In this document: positions 35,730 to 43,956 of the stretch, piece after piece
Layout of the letters: each line of letters starts with the position of its first letter
Position numbering within the stretch: the first letter of the stretch is position 1
From: Cytobacillus sp. FSL H8-0458
Lineage (GTDB): Bacteria; Bacillota; Bacilli; Bacillales; Cytobacillaceae
Reading direction: 5' to 3'
NCBI RefSeq assembly: GCF_038002165.1
Contig: NZ_JBBOBR010000001.1
Location: 992,001 to 1,056,000, forward strand
Length of the DNA: 64,000 nucleotides
Translations under genes and position numbers: made by a program
The notes under the pieces: generated by a model
What the model was told of the DNA's origin: nothing
Seen by the model: the letters and a program-made list of their open reading frames with translations, nothing else
Databases searched by the model: none

Positions 35730-36436
35730 GCAGTCTTGATCTGTTTTTATGGGTGATTTTCCCTTATATTTGTCTGACGATATTCGTGCTCGGTCATATT
35801 TATCGTTACAATACCGACCAGTTTGGCTGGTCGGCTAAATCAAGTGAATTCCTGGAAAAGAAAAAGCTTAAATGGGGAAGCATTCTGTTCCATTGGGGCA
35901 TTATCTTCGTGTTCTTCGGTCATGTAGCGGGCGTATTGATACCTAAAGTATTCTACGATACTGTTGGGATAACGGAGCATATGTATCATTTTGGCGCCGT
36001 CTGGTTTGGCGGAGCGGCAGGAGTCATTTGCGTAATCGGCGGTGCATTGCTATTTGCAAGACGTGCATCCGTAAAACGGATTAAAATGAACAGTCAATTC
36101 AAAGACTGGCTATCACTCATCATTCTTGGCATCGTGGTCATCGTCGGTTTTACCAACACAGTCGGATATACGGCATCCGGAGGGGATTTCGATTACAGGG
36201 TGACCATTGGGCCGTGGTTTAGAGGGCTTTTAACCTTTAACCCGGATCCCGCCTATATGATCGGAGCGCCGATTGGCTTCCAGGCACATGTATTGCTGGC
36301 ATTTGTCCTATTTGCCATCTGGCCATTTACAAGGCTGGTTCATGTGTGGAGCCTGCCTTTGGCTTATCTGAAAAGGAGATATCTTGTGTATCGGAAAATG
36401 TCGCCTGCTAAAAATCAGAATGTAACAAAGCGCTAA
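35726..36436 (+). CDS. narI: Nitrate reductase gamma subunit NarI (cytochrome b)
   Basis: A 236-residue membrane cytochrome b subunit. It anchors NarGH and carries electrons from menaquinol through two b hemes. Five membrane helices are visible. Heme-ligand histidines are in SILFHWGIIFVFFGHVAGV (helix 2) and in FQAHVLLAFVLFAIWPFTRLVHVWS (helix 5). AAAGGAGA is 5 bases ahead of the ATG. A terminator follows, closing the narGHJI operon. No moa or fnr/arfM genes follow inside the window. Confidence 0.95.
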   Translation: MSSLDLFLWVIFPYICLTIFVLGHIYRYNTDQFGWSAKSSEFLEKKKLKWGSILFHWGIIFVFFGHVAGVLIPKVFYDTVGITEHMYHFGAVWFGGAAGVICVIGGALLFARRASVKRIKMNSQFKDWLSLIILGIVVIVGFTNTVGYTASGGDFDYRVTIGPWFRGLLTFNPDPAYMIGAPIGFQAHVLLAFVLFAIWPFTRLVHVWSLPLAYLKRRYLVYRKMSPAKNQNVTKR

Positions 36437-36450
36437 AAGAAATAAGGAGC

Positions 36451-36486
36451 AGAAAGGCTTCATCGTGATACAGCCTTTCTTTTTTC
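36451..36486 (+). terminator. Intrinsic terminator after narI
   Basis: AGAAAGGCT pairs perfectly with AGCCTTTCT around a 12-base loop, then a T-run. Confidence 0.9.
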
Positions 36487-36507
36487 CTTTACAAGGAGGA
36501 ATTATTG

Positions 36508-36984
36508 TTGGCTGGTCCAGCGTTAAAAAACCATTATTCACACCAATCCATTCATGATGGGTATTATACGGAAGGCCGCGATCTCACTGAAGTGCTCGTT
36601 AAACTGAATCGTGAAGGCAGAGAGAAGGAGTGCGGAATTGCTGCCGAGGCTCTGGTGGAGCATTGGGAGACCCGAACCATTGCCCATGCGGATTCCGAAG
36701 AGGAAGGGTTTTACCAAGAAGTTATGAAGGAAAAACCGGAGCTGAAGGAGGAAGTCATTAAGCTGATCAGAGATCATGATCTCTTAAGAATGCTTGTTTC
36801 TGACCTTAAAGAAAGAATTCCGCGCGATGGGGTAACGGAAGAAGTGGTTGACCGCTTTAAAACCATTCTCATGCTGGTGGATATACACAATCATGCAGAG
36901 GAAAGAGTGTTATTCGGAATGAACCATAAAGGCCATTTGCACAAGTTGCGTGAAAGCGATGAAGGAACTGCTTCCGGCCTATAA
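36508..36984 (+). CDS. Hemerythrin-domain protein
   Basis: A 158-residue helical protein of the hemerythrin/HHE family with a run of potential di-iron ligands: EALVEHWETRTIAHADSEEE, LIRDHDLLRML and VDIHNHAEERVLF. It starts with a TTG codon: AAGGAGG fits TTG 36508 (8 bases) slightly better than TTG 36505. Di-iron hemerythrins bind oxygen or NO or supply iron-sulfur repair (ScdA/Ric type). A position right behind narGHJI and facing the nitrate transporter suggests a role in oxygen or NO handling during nitrate respiration. That role is inference. Confidence 0.8.
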   Translation: MAGPALKNHYSHQSIHDGYYTEGRDLTEVLVKLNREGREKECGIAAEALVEHWETRTIAHADSEEEGFYQEVMKEKPELKEEVIKLIRDHDLLRMLVSDLKERIPRDGVTEEVVDRFKTILMLVDIHNHAEERVLFGMNHKGHLHKLRESDEGTASGL

Positions 36985-36990
36985 AGTTGA

Positions 36991-37020
36991 AAACAGCTCC
37001 CATGGAGGAAGCTGTTTTTT
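36991..37020. terminator. Bidirectional terminator
   Basis: AAACAGCT pairs with AGCTGTTT, with an A-rich 5' side and a T-run after. It serves the hemerythrin gene and, on the other strand, the transporter gene, whose stop it nearly touches. Confidence 0.8.
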
Positions 37021-38512
37021 ATTTTTTGGAGATATCGCTGAACATGGCCACATGCAGCTTTGGTTCGTCTGCATCATTTTTGATGGTACTGATGGTTAGC
37101 CACTCTGGAAAGATCTCGCCGTTTTTCTTTTTGTTCCAGATTTCACCCTGCCAATATCCTTTCGTCTCAATTTCCTCCCACATTAGCTTATAAAAATCTT
37201 TTGTATGTTTTCCTGACTGCAGGATTGCAGGTGTTTTCCCGACCGCTTCTTCCTGTGTATATCCAGTAACCTTTGTAAAGGCAGGATTTACTTTTTTAAT
37301 AATTCCTTTTAAATCGGTAATCATCATGCCGGACTCTGTGCTTTCAAGGACCTGTTTCGATAAGCTGAGTTTATCCTGGTAGTAAAGCCAAACGACAAGA
37401 ATTAAGCTTGCGAGGGCAAATTCGGAAAGTGCCATAAAACCGATGGCGTAATGTCCGGTCCAATCGAACAGGACGGTTAAGATAATCGGCGGGAAAAATC
37501 CGCCAAGTCCCCCCATAGCAGCGACAATCCCATTGACAATCCCTGCCTGCCTGGAAAAATACATGGGTACGAGTTTGAAAATTGTTCCATTCCCAATCCC
37601 CGCACAAATCGCTACGCCGAGACAGCCGACAGTATAGATGGGGAGTGATGGCGTAAAGGATAGGAGAAAGCCGCCGAATGTCAGCCCGGAGAATACAAGC
37701 ATCAAAATGACAAAGGAATTGAATCTATCCCCAAGCCATCCGCCGACAGGGCGCGAAAAGGTAGCGATTGCAATAAAGCCGGCCGTCCGAAGTCCTGCAT
37801 CAACTTTATCCAGTCCAAAGTGATTTACAAGGAAATTGGGCAAATAAATGGTAAAGGCTACAAAGGATCCGAACGTGATGAAATAAAACAAACTTAACAG
37901 CCATAACTTGGGATTGCGGTAAACACCATTTATCTGCTCCCCGAGAGACACCTGGACTTTCTTTTCTTTACGGTCACCAAGCAGGAAATTTAATACAGCA
38001 ATAAGGGCTAAAAGGATTAAAAAAAACTGTACCGTTAGCCGCCAGCCAAAGCTGTTTGCCAGTACCGGCGCCAAAAAAGCGGTTAAAGCTGTACCGATGT
38101 TGCCGGCTCCATAAATGCCATTTACAAAACCGTGCCTTTCTTTTGGATAGTATTTGGGCAAGGAAGTAACACCGACAGAGAAAACTGCTCCGCCTATTCC
38201 CAGTAAAAGGCCTCCGAGGATGAGGGTCATCTTCGTACCTGCTGAACTGATCACAAACACAGGCAGAATTAAGACAATGAAGCTTATGGTAAAAATAGGC
38301 CTGGCACCATATCGGTTGGTCCAGTATCCAATTGGGACTCTTAGCAAAGACCCCAATATGACAGGTATGGCCGTGACTAACGCCACCTCTCCTGGCTTAA
38401 GGGCAATATCGGACTGGATATAGGGCATCAGTGAGGAGAGAATGACCCACACCATGAAGCCGACGACCAAACTTCCTGTCTGCAGAACTAATTGAAAGCT
38501 TCCTTTTTGCAT
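37019..38512 (-). CDS. Nitrate/nitrite transporter (NarK/MFS) fused to a PAS domain
   Basis: A 497-residue protein. Residues 1-385 are an MFS transporter of the NarK type with about 12 helices. The nitrate-signature-like segments GIGGAVFSVGVTSLPKYYP (helix 4-5) and GMGN-type GIVNGIVAAMGGLGGFFPP (helix 11) support nitrate or nitrite as substrate. After LVVWLYYQDK a PAS domain follows (about 390-497): STESGMMITDLKGIIKKVNP, VTGYTQEEAVGK, and a PAC-like end WKKKNGEIFPEW-type segment closing with SDISKK. No output domain follows the PAS. AGGAGAG is 5 bases before the ATG. It is convergent with the nar operon. Confidence 0.9.
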   Translation of the reverse strand: MQKGSFQLVLQTGSLVVGFMVWVILSSLMPYIQSDIALKPGEVALVTAIPVILGSLLRVPIGYWTNRYGARPIFTISFIVLILPVFVISSAGTKMTLILGGLLLGIGGAVFSVGVTSLPKYYPKERHGFVNGIYGAGNIGTALTAFLAPVLANSFGWRLTVQFFLILLALIAVLNFLLGDRKEKKVQVSLGEQINGVYRNPKLWLLSLFYFITFGSFVAFTIYLPNFLVNHFGLDKVDAGLRTAGFIAIATFSRPVGGWLGDRFNSFVILMLVFSGLTFGGFLLSFTPSLPIYTVGCLGVAICAGIGNGTIFKLVPMYFSRQAGIVNGIVAAMGGLGGFFPPIILTVLFDWTGHYAIGFMALSEFALASLILVVWLYYQDKLSLSKQVLESTESGMMITDLKGIIKKVNPAFTKVTGYTQEEAVGKTPAILQSGKHTKDFYKLMWEEIETKGYWQGEIWNKKKNGEIFPEWLTISTIKNDADEPKLHVAMFSDISKK

Positions 38513-38781
38513 AACGCTCTCCTTTCATGTATGAAAATGCATGTGTGAACGTGATGTATATAGGACAATCTTAGTTTTAAAATACCCAAATGCTTACAGG
38601 TCAACCATACTTTTTACGAGACCATAACCTGTGTTGACAAAATCAGAAACATTGTCTCTATATAGCTCATTGATTAATAAGGAAATATATATTAAAACTC
38701 TGATTATACATATGTGCTTCTGTTGGAGGAGATAAGTTCTTTTCATAGTTAGTATTGAAATTATAAAAGGCGGTTCATTGT

Positions 38782-39202
38782 ATGTATTGGGTTCCATATC
38801 TTTCATTGGCCATTAATCTCATTGTAATCTGGTTTATGCCAAAGCATTTAACGAATAAAGAAATATACGTAAGCTGGGCTGTCATTGCGTATTTACTTAA
38901 GTACAGACGTAATGCTAAGTTTATATTTTCGGCTGTATGAGTTAAACGGCGGGGGAGTGCAGCTGGGGGTTCATATCATTGAATTAACTCTTGGGGCATC
39001 ATTTGGGATTATCTTTCTGAATTTCATACCGGAAAGCAGGCGTTCTTTTTTCTTTTATACAGCAGCCTGGGTCGTTTTTTCGGTGCTTTTCTAAATGCTT
39101 ACGGTTAAGCTGAACACCTGGAAATGGTGGTAATCTGCCTTCTACTATTTTGCTGCTTTTTTATTTGTCCGCTGGCATTTGCATTTTATCAGGTCAAATT
39201 AG
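38782..39202 (+). pseudogene. CBO0543-like membrane protein, one frameshift and two stops
   Basis: ATG 38782 begins MYWVPYLSLAINLIVIWFMP, with LTNKEIYVSWAVIAYLL after it. Near 38900 the frame shifts, and STDVMLSLYFRLYEL, LGVHIIELTLGASFGIIFLN and SFFFYTAAWVVFSVLF follow. Two TAA codons (about 39092 and 39136) then interrupt an otherwise continuous frame (MLTVKLNTWKWW, SAFYYFAAFLFVRWHLHFIR) ending at TAG 39202. Three lesions make it a clear pseudogene of a roughly 140-residue membrane protein related in style to the gene at 12015. The 269 bases before it hold no gene that can be supported. In 39203-39438 only a hairpin (39202-39227) and a doubtful 64-codon frame were seen. Confidence 0.8.
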
Positions 39203-39438
39203 AGCTTCCTGCTATTGTCGGAAGCTCACAGCCTTTCTTTATTCCTTTCCATTCTGTTATCGAAGAATTTCCTGGCCTCTTCTTTTATCATTCTTCTTAT
39301 CGTACTTAGTATTTTCATGTACATCACCACTATAGCAATACGCGGAGGGAAATATTCTGTGCCAGTCCGTGTATCGGCAAAAATGAATAAAAGACTCCTG
39401 CTCCGATAATCAGAGGCAGCAGTCTATCAGAGCGGGTA

Positions 39439-39990
39439 TTAATTTCTTTCAGGAGTGCCAGGCGGCATATAGCTTGGCGGTATTCTCAGCCAGCCTCTTT
39501 CCTTCATTAAATTCTTAAGGGGTGATGCTATTTCCATTAAGTGCACCTGTAAGGAAAAAAACATTAACCCCACATCTGTTCTGACTGTTTTACTCATAGC
39601 CTGTGCACAAAAGGTTATGCTTGCTGCGAGTTTTACAGATATTAAATTAGCTATTTCATCTTCCGTTAACTTTACACCTTCAGGAACAGAATCCGGGTTG
39701 GAAAGTGGTTTTTCGGCATTAGTTAAAGGGAGCGGCACCCCTTCTTTAAGCAGAAAATCTTCAATCATTTTTGTGTCTGCCCTGCTTCCTTCAATGGAGG
39801 AGCGTATAGTATGCAATAGTTCAGGATCTGTGGTCATATTTAAGGCAATATAGTAAAGGGAGTGGGCTTCATGGAATGCTGTATACAGAGTCCATAAATC
39901 CATAACCTCCCCCACATGCAGCGGCGGCTTTGGTTCGTTATCAGCAAAATTCTTAATGGTTTCGTTAATGGCCTCGAATGGGTTTCTCAT
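39439..39990 (-). CDS. DUF3231 family protein (single unit)
   Basis: A 183-residue one-unit DUF3231 protein: LHVGEVMDLWTLYTAFHEAH, an internal helix with EGSRADTKMIEDFLLKEGVP, then VKLTEDEIANLISVKLAASI and the closing LMKERGWLRIPPSYMPPG, which parallels the WFEKPPMAT end of the protein at 18893. Its Glu/His-rich helices resemble ferritin-like folds. GGGGTGAAATA precedes ATG 39990. Function unknown. Confidence 0.78.
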   Translation of the reverse strand: MRNPFEAINETIKNFADNEPKPPLHVGEVMDLWTLYTAFHEAHSLYYIALNMTTDPELLHTIRSSIEGSRADTKMIEDFLLKEGVPLPLTNAEKPLSNPDSVPEGVKLTEDEIANLISVKLAASITFCAQAMSKTVRTDVGLMFFSLQVHLMEIASPLKNLMKERGWLRIPPSYMPPGTPERN

Positions 39991-40142
39991 TATTTCACCC
40001 CATAATATGTATTTTTTTTAATTTTACCGATATTTTCACTTTCATTCGGTTTTAAGGAAAGGACTAATTTTTTTGAAACTATTTTTGAGAATATTCGTAA
40101 TACATTAGGGATAGTTCTTACTCGGAAAAGGGGAATTTCAGA

Positions 40143-40682
40143 TTGAGAAATAGAGTGCTGAAGAGACTTTCATATCTTTTTACCGGAGAATCAATGAGCC
40201 TTATCATGTTTGTATTCATCAGTTACCTGGTGAACTATACATATCCGGATCTCCATTTATATTCACTGTTTTCTTTCTGGTCATCATTTCTGCTGCTGGA
40301 GTTCATATTGCTTCAGGGCTCCATTTATTGGTTTGTAAAATGGAAGCGATTAAAAAGAGAAAATACGTCAGTTGCCCCGATCAGGCTTGTACAGCGGCTA
40401 TGGGTTTCTAAGAAATGGAATCTGGGCATGATCACCGTGATTCCAGGTGCATTCGTGGCAGACTGCATGATATGGCATCCGGCAGTTCCGCTGGGGCTTG
40501 TGATTGCCGGCTTTATCTATATCTTTGCCATTCTGGAGTATATCAACTATTTTCATATTCAGCTTTCCTATGATAATCGCTCTGACATTAACAGTCTTAA
40601 ACAGACTAAGCGCTTGAAACAGGCTTGTTTGAGCAAGGATTTTAAGAGGCTGGAGAATTTTGATGGGAGGAAATTAGGGTGA
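40143..40682 (+). CDS. Membrane protein of unknown function (179 aa)
   Basis: Starts at TTG 40143. Four hydrophobic helices are apparent: SLIMFVFISYLVNY, SFWSSFLLLEFILLQGSIYW, LGMITVIPGAFVADCMIW and LGLVIAGFIYIFAILEYINY. A basic cytoplasmic tail (LKQTKRLKQACLSKDFKRLE) follows. It is a recurrent hypothetical type in bacilli with no assigned role. The ribosome site (GGGGAA) is moderate. It stands alone. The 158 bases after it hold only an 18-codon fragment. Confidence 0.65.
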   Translation: MRNRVLKRLSYLFTGESMSLIMFVFISYLVNYTYPDLHLYSLFSFWSSFLLLEFILLQGSIYWFVKWKRLKRENTSVAPIRLVQRLWVSKKWNLGMITVIPGAFVADCMIWHPAVPLGLVIAGFIYIFAILEYINYFHIQLSYDNRSDINSLKQTKRLKQACLSKDFKRLENFDGRKLG

Positions 40683-40840
40683 GGATATGGAACATACACG
40701 ATATAGTATTGGTGGCCTTATCCTGATTGGTAGTGTGGTTTAAAGCAGCTTGTTTTGATTTTTGCTGAATAAGTGGCTTCTATCAATCGAAATGGTTATT
40801 TTAAAAATACATATTAAATAGATGAAAGCAGGAGATAACA

Positions 40841-41194
40841 ATGGCAAAAGTAGTTGGGTTCGAATTAAACTCCCAGGATCCGGAAAAAGCAGCTGAGTTT
40901 TATTCCAAAGTTTTTAGCTGGGAGATAGAAGAGCCGAAGTGGGGCTATCGGCCCGTCCATACTGAAGGAGTTCAAAATAAAGCAATTATTGGGGGAATCA
41001 GTAAAGGACCAATTGATTACCCGCATGGAACCAGGATTCAGATTGAAGTAGAATCGATTGATGAAACCATATCACTAGCAACAGAGAATGGAGCAATGGT
41101 TGTAAGAGCTAAAATGGAATTTGATGACTTTTATCTTGCCTATTTGGCGGATCCGGTTGGGCTGGGAATTGGACTAATACAGAAAAAGCGATAA
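40841..41194 (+). CDS. VOC-family (glyoxalase/bleomycin-resistance fold) protein
   Basis: A 117-residue single VOC domain with two beta-alpha-beta-beta-beta modules. NSQDPEKAAEFYSKVFSWEI is the typical first module, and the closing YLADPVGLGIGLIQ is the family ending. A metal-ligand pattern is not fully evident, so it may be a binding protein rather than an enzyme. GCAGGAG lies 9 bases ahead of the ATG. The next gene starts 57 bases on. Confidence 0.82.
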   Translation: MAKVVGFELNSQDPEKAAEFYSKVFSWEIEEPKWGYRPVHTEGVQNKAIIGGISKGPIDYPHGTRIQIEVESIDETISLATENGAMVVRAKMEFDDFYLAYLADPVGLGIGLIQKKR

Positions 41195-41251
41195 TGGAGA
41201 CGGTTTAAGGTGCCTGCCTTGTTTTCTGTCATGGTAAAGGAGAACGTTAAA

Positions 41252-42151
41252 ATGGAAATAATGATTGAAAAAGCAATGATGCAAGATGCAGTGCAATTAA
41301 CAGACATCATGAAAGCTGCATTTGATGAGGAAGCTCAAAAATGGCTTACAGATGATGAACAAAATATAGCAGATTTTAATATTCAGCCGCCGGGATACGA
41401 TTCACTGCAAATGACGAAATATATGATTCAGGAACTGGATTATTATAAAGTGATTTATAAAAATTCAATAGCAGGCGGAATTATTGTTACGCTTTCCGGA
41501 AAATCATATGGAAGAATTGATCGGATTTTTATCCGGCCTGATTTACAGGGGTGCGGAATTGGTTCAGCTGCCATTACGTTTATAGAAAATCATTACCCCT
41601 ATGTGAAGGCATGGGAGCTCGAAACATCGGCCAGACAAATCAATAATCATCACTTCTATGAAAAAATGGACTATCAATTATCTTTTAAAACGGATGAAGA
41701 GTATTGTTATGAGAAAAGAACCGGACCTTCCAAAAAGGATATTACAGATTCTCAATTTGAGAACTGCGATATGGGAAACACTGAAGTTTACAAAGTGAAT
41801 ATGTCGGAAAGTTCGTTCAGTAACAGCAGTCTGAGTAAAGCACATTTCAGCAATTGTAATTTAAGTCATTCAAAGTTTCGAAATATTAATTTCCAAAAAA
41901 CACTTTTTGCCGACTTAAATCTATCCCAAAGCAGGTTCATGCATGTTACATTAAGCGGAGTGCAATTTGCTGAGACAAATCTTCGAGGTGGAGAGGATCC
42001 CATTTCATTTAATGGATGTAACCTTGAAGGAAGTAAAATAACTAACAGCTGTATGAAAAATGTTGAAATTTCCGAAAGCAGCATTAGTGGAATGAAGATC
42101 AATGGTATTCGTGTGGAAGAACTATTGCGTGTTTATGAACAAAATAAATGA
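41252..42151 (+). CDS. GNAT acetyltransferase fused to a pentapeptide-repeat domain
   Basis: A 299-residue two-domain protein. Residues 1-155 are a GNAT: RIDRIFIRPDLQGCGIGSAA with the acetyl-CoA loop Q-G-C-G-I-G, and INNHHFYEKMDY at the end. Residues 170-290 are degenerate pentapeptide repeats (SQFENCDMGNT, SSLSKAHFSNCNLSHSKFRN, FADLNLSQSRF, FAETNLRG, FNGCNLEGSKI) that would form a right-handed beta-helix. ATG 41252 is chosen for AAAGGAG; the frame extends to GTG 41210 without a site. The beta-helix may place the acetylase on a partner. The substrate is unknown. AadA- and DinB-type genes follow. Confidence 0.82.
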   Translation: MEIMIEKAMMQDAVQLTDIMKAAFDEEAQKWLTDDEQNIADFNIQPPGYDSLQMTKYMIQELDYYKVIYKNSIAGGIIVTLSGKSYGRIDRIFIRPDLQGCGIGSAAITFIENHYPYVKAWELETSARQINNHHFYEKMDYQLSFKTDEEYCYEKRTGPSKKDITDSQFENCDMGNTEVYKVNMSESSFSNSSLSKAHFSNCNLSHSKFRNINFQKTLFADLNLSQSRFMHVTLSGVQFAETNLRGGEDPISFNGCNLEGSKITNSCMKNVEISESSISGMKINGIRVEELLRVYEQNK

Positions 42152-42205
42152 GGGCTGCACGAATTTGTATTATGATAACTTGAAAAAAAGCGGGGAGCTT
42201 TTAGC

Positions 42206-42970
42206 ATGAGTAAGCCTGATGTAATGGAAATTGTTAATCATTTAGTAGAAGAAGCAAAGATGCTATTAAAGGATAATTTTAAGGGTTTATATTTGCATGG
42301 CTCATTGGCGATGGGCGGATTTAACCCGGACAAAAGTGATGTTGATATTTTAATTGTAACGTATCATTCCTTGTCTTCTGAAATTAAAAGTAAGATGGCA
42401 AAGTTATTCTTAAAGTGCTCAAATGCACCATTCCCCATTGCAGTCAGCTTTTTGAATGAAAGAGATCTCAGCAATTGGCAGCATCCATGTCCATTTGATT
42501 TTCACTATAGTGAATTTTGGCGGGAGAGACTTGAAGAAGAAGTGGATCCGCATAGCGTTTCAGGATATGATCCTGATTTGGCTGCTCATATTACGATCGT
42601 TAATCATCAAGGTATCTGTGTTGCTGGAGAATCCATAAAAGCAACCTTTCCTAATGTGCCGAGAGAGGACTACCTGTCTTCTATCCTGGGGGATTACCGT
42701 GATTGCCTTGAAAATCTTAAAGAGGATCCTGTTTATAGTGTCTTAAATATGATTAGGGTATATTGGTATCTCAAGGAAGATTTTATATCATCCAAGTATG
42801 AAGCCGGGGAGTGGGCACTGGAGTCAATGCCAGATGAGTTTATACCTGCTATTCAAAAGATAGTGGGAAAATATAGTTCAGATGCAAATGATCCTACTGA
42901 CATAGATTTTACTAAGCTTTATGACTTAAGAGATTATATTGATGGTGAAATCCAGAAACTGCTAACCTAG
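42206..42970 (+). CDS. AadA-like nucleotidyltransferase (DUF4111)
   Basis: A 254-residue relative of the protein at 22229: LYLHGSLAMGGFNPDKSDVD gives the G-S-x9-D-x-D catalytic pattern, and the C-terminal helical DUF4111 domain includes VLNMIRVYWYLKED and EAGEWALESMPDEF. It has the organisation of ANT(9)/ANT(3'') adenylyltransferases. CGGGGAG precedes the ATG. Its resistance function is unproven, since such genes are frequent on Bacillus chromosomes. Confidence 0.8.
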   Translation: MSKPDVMEIVNHLVEEAKMLLKDNFKGLYLHGSLAMGGFNPDKSDVDILIVTYHSLSSEIKSKMAKLFLKCSNAPFPIAVSFLNERDLSNWQHPCPFDFHYSEFWRERLEEEVDPHSVSGYDPDLAAHITIVNHQGICVAGESIKATFPNVPREDYLSSILGDYRDCLENLKEDPVYSVLNMIRVYWYLKEDFISSKYEAGEWALESMPDEFIPAIQKIVGKYSSDANDPTDIDFTKLYDLRDYIDGEIQKLLT

Positions 42971-43142
42971 TATGGACTTAGTCGAGAAGAACAATGGCGA
43001 AAAGGCGAGTGATAAAGGGAATTGGTGGTTAATCCTGAGTCTGCTTCTGCTCCGAAAAGGGATTCATCTGACTGCATCTTATTTTTCCCATTAGGTACTT
43101 AATGAGTCACAATCTTACTGAAGATAAAAAGGAGGTCATCCT

Positions 43143-43685
43143 ATGAGCTTAAGTGCAACATATCTAACGATTGTAAAGAAAAGATTCCAGGCTGTGAAGG
43201 AATTGGCGGATATAACCATTCAGCGGCTTTCCGGGGAGGAGTTGAATTGGGCTTTCAACGAAGAGTCCAACAGTGCAGCAGTAATTATCAGGCATATGAA
43301 CGGCAATATGGTTTCACGGTGGACAGATTTTTTGATCTCAGATGGAGAAAAGCCTTATCGGAACAGGGATGAGGAATTTTTAACAGCTTCTGCTTCAAAA
43401 GATGAACTAATTTTGGTTTGGGAAAAAGGGTGGAAGGTGCTGTTTTCCGCGTTAGAAAGTTTAAAAGAGCAGGATCTCCTTAAAAATATCACTATTCGAG
43501 GCGAGAGCCATCTAGTTATAGATGCAATAGAAAGGCAGATGGCACATTATTCTTACCATGTTGGACAGATTGTTTATATCGGCAAGCTAATAAAAAGTGA
43601 TGAGTGGGAAAGCCTCAGTATTCCTAAAGGGAAATCAGATCAATTTCTTAAGGAAATGCTCGACCAACATAATGACGGCAAATAG
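43143..43685 (+). CDS. DUF1572/DinB-fold protein
   Basis: A 180-residue four-helix protein of DUF1572 in the DinB superfamily. Histidines at AAVIIRHMNGNM and at AHYSYHVGQIVYIGK (H-x3-H-x-x-Q) match the three-ligand metal site. TDFLISDGEKPYRNRDEEF between helices is characteristic of DUF1572. AAAAGGAGG lies 7 bases before the ATG. It is a probable thiol- or metal-dependent modifying enzyme, substrate unknown. Confidence 0.85.
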   Translation: MSLSATYLTIVKKRFQAVKELADITIQRLSGEELNWAFNEESNSAAVIIRHMNGNMVSRWTDFLISDGEKPYRNRDEEFLTASASKDELILVWEKGWKVLFSALESLKEQDLLKNITIRGESHLVIDAIERQMAHYSYHVGQIVYIGKLIKSDEWESLSIPKGKSDQFLKEMLDQHNDGK

Positions 43686-43890
43686 GCATTGTATCCATCT
43701 AAAATCAGAGACATTGAGTAAACAAAGCATAACGATCTGGCAGGCATTATTTTAATTTCCCTTTATAGGTTATTCGTCTAAAACTTTGATTGGATTCCGT
43801 TTACTTCTTTTCTTTTAGACATGTTGATGCTGGTGATAGGATTGTAAGAGCGGGAGAAAGGGAAATGTGGATATGGTATATAGGTATTTT

Positions 43891-43917
43891 TGAAACTGTA
43901 TTTATCTTTTCATCGCA
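43891..43917 (+). promoter_or_regulatory. Candidate ECF (SigM-like) promoter of amj
   Basis: TGAAAC (43891-43896), a 17-base spacer and CGCA (43914) resemble the TGAAAC-N16/17-CGTC consensus of the ECF sigma factors of bacilli, 40 bases ahead of amj. B. subtilis amj is known to depend on SigM. Two of four -10 bases deviate. The rest of the 43686-43956 gap shows nothing else. Confidence 0.4.
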
Positions 43918-43956
43918 CTTCAATCATTCCCAACATAATGGTATAATCAGGAAAAA

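Noticed and set aside
38521..38570. Fnr-like TGTGA in the nitrate transporter leader
   Set aside because: Only one half-site (TGTGAAC) matches. No symmetrical TGTGA-N6-TCACA was found.
39215..39409. 64-codon frame with one hydrophobic segment
   Set aside because: TTG start inside a hairpin without a ribosome site, and no recognised similarity. It may be a fragment, but it is unsupported.
40687..40743. 18-codon frame with GAGGAT-ATG after the membrane protein gene
   Set aside because: Too short and without features. It may be a gene fragment, not counted.
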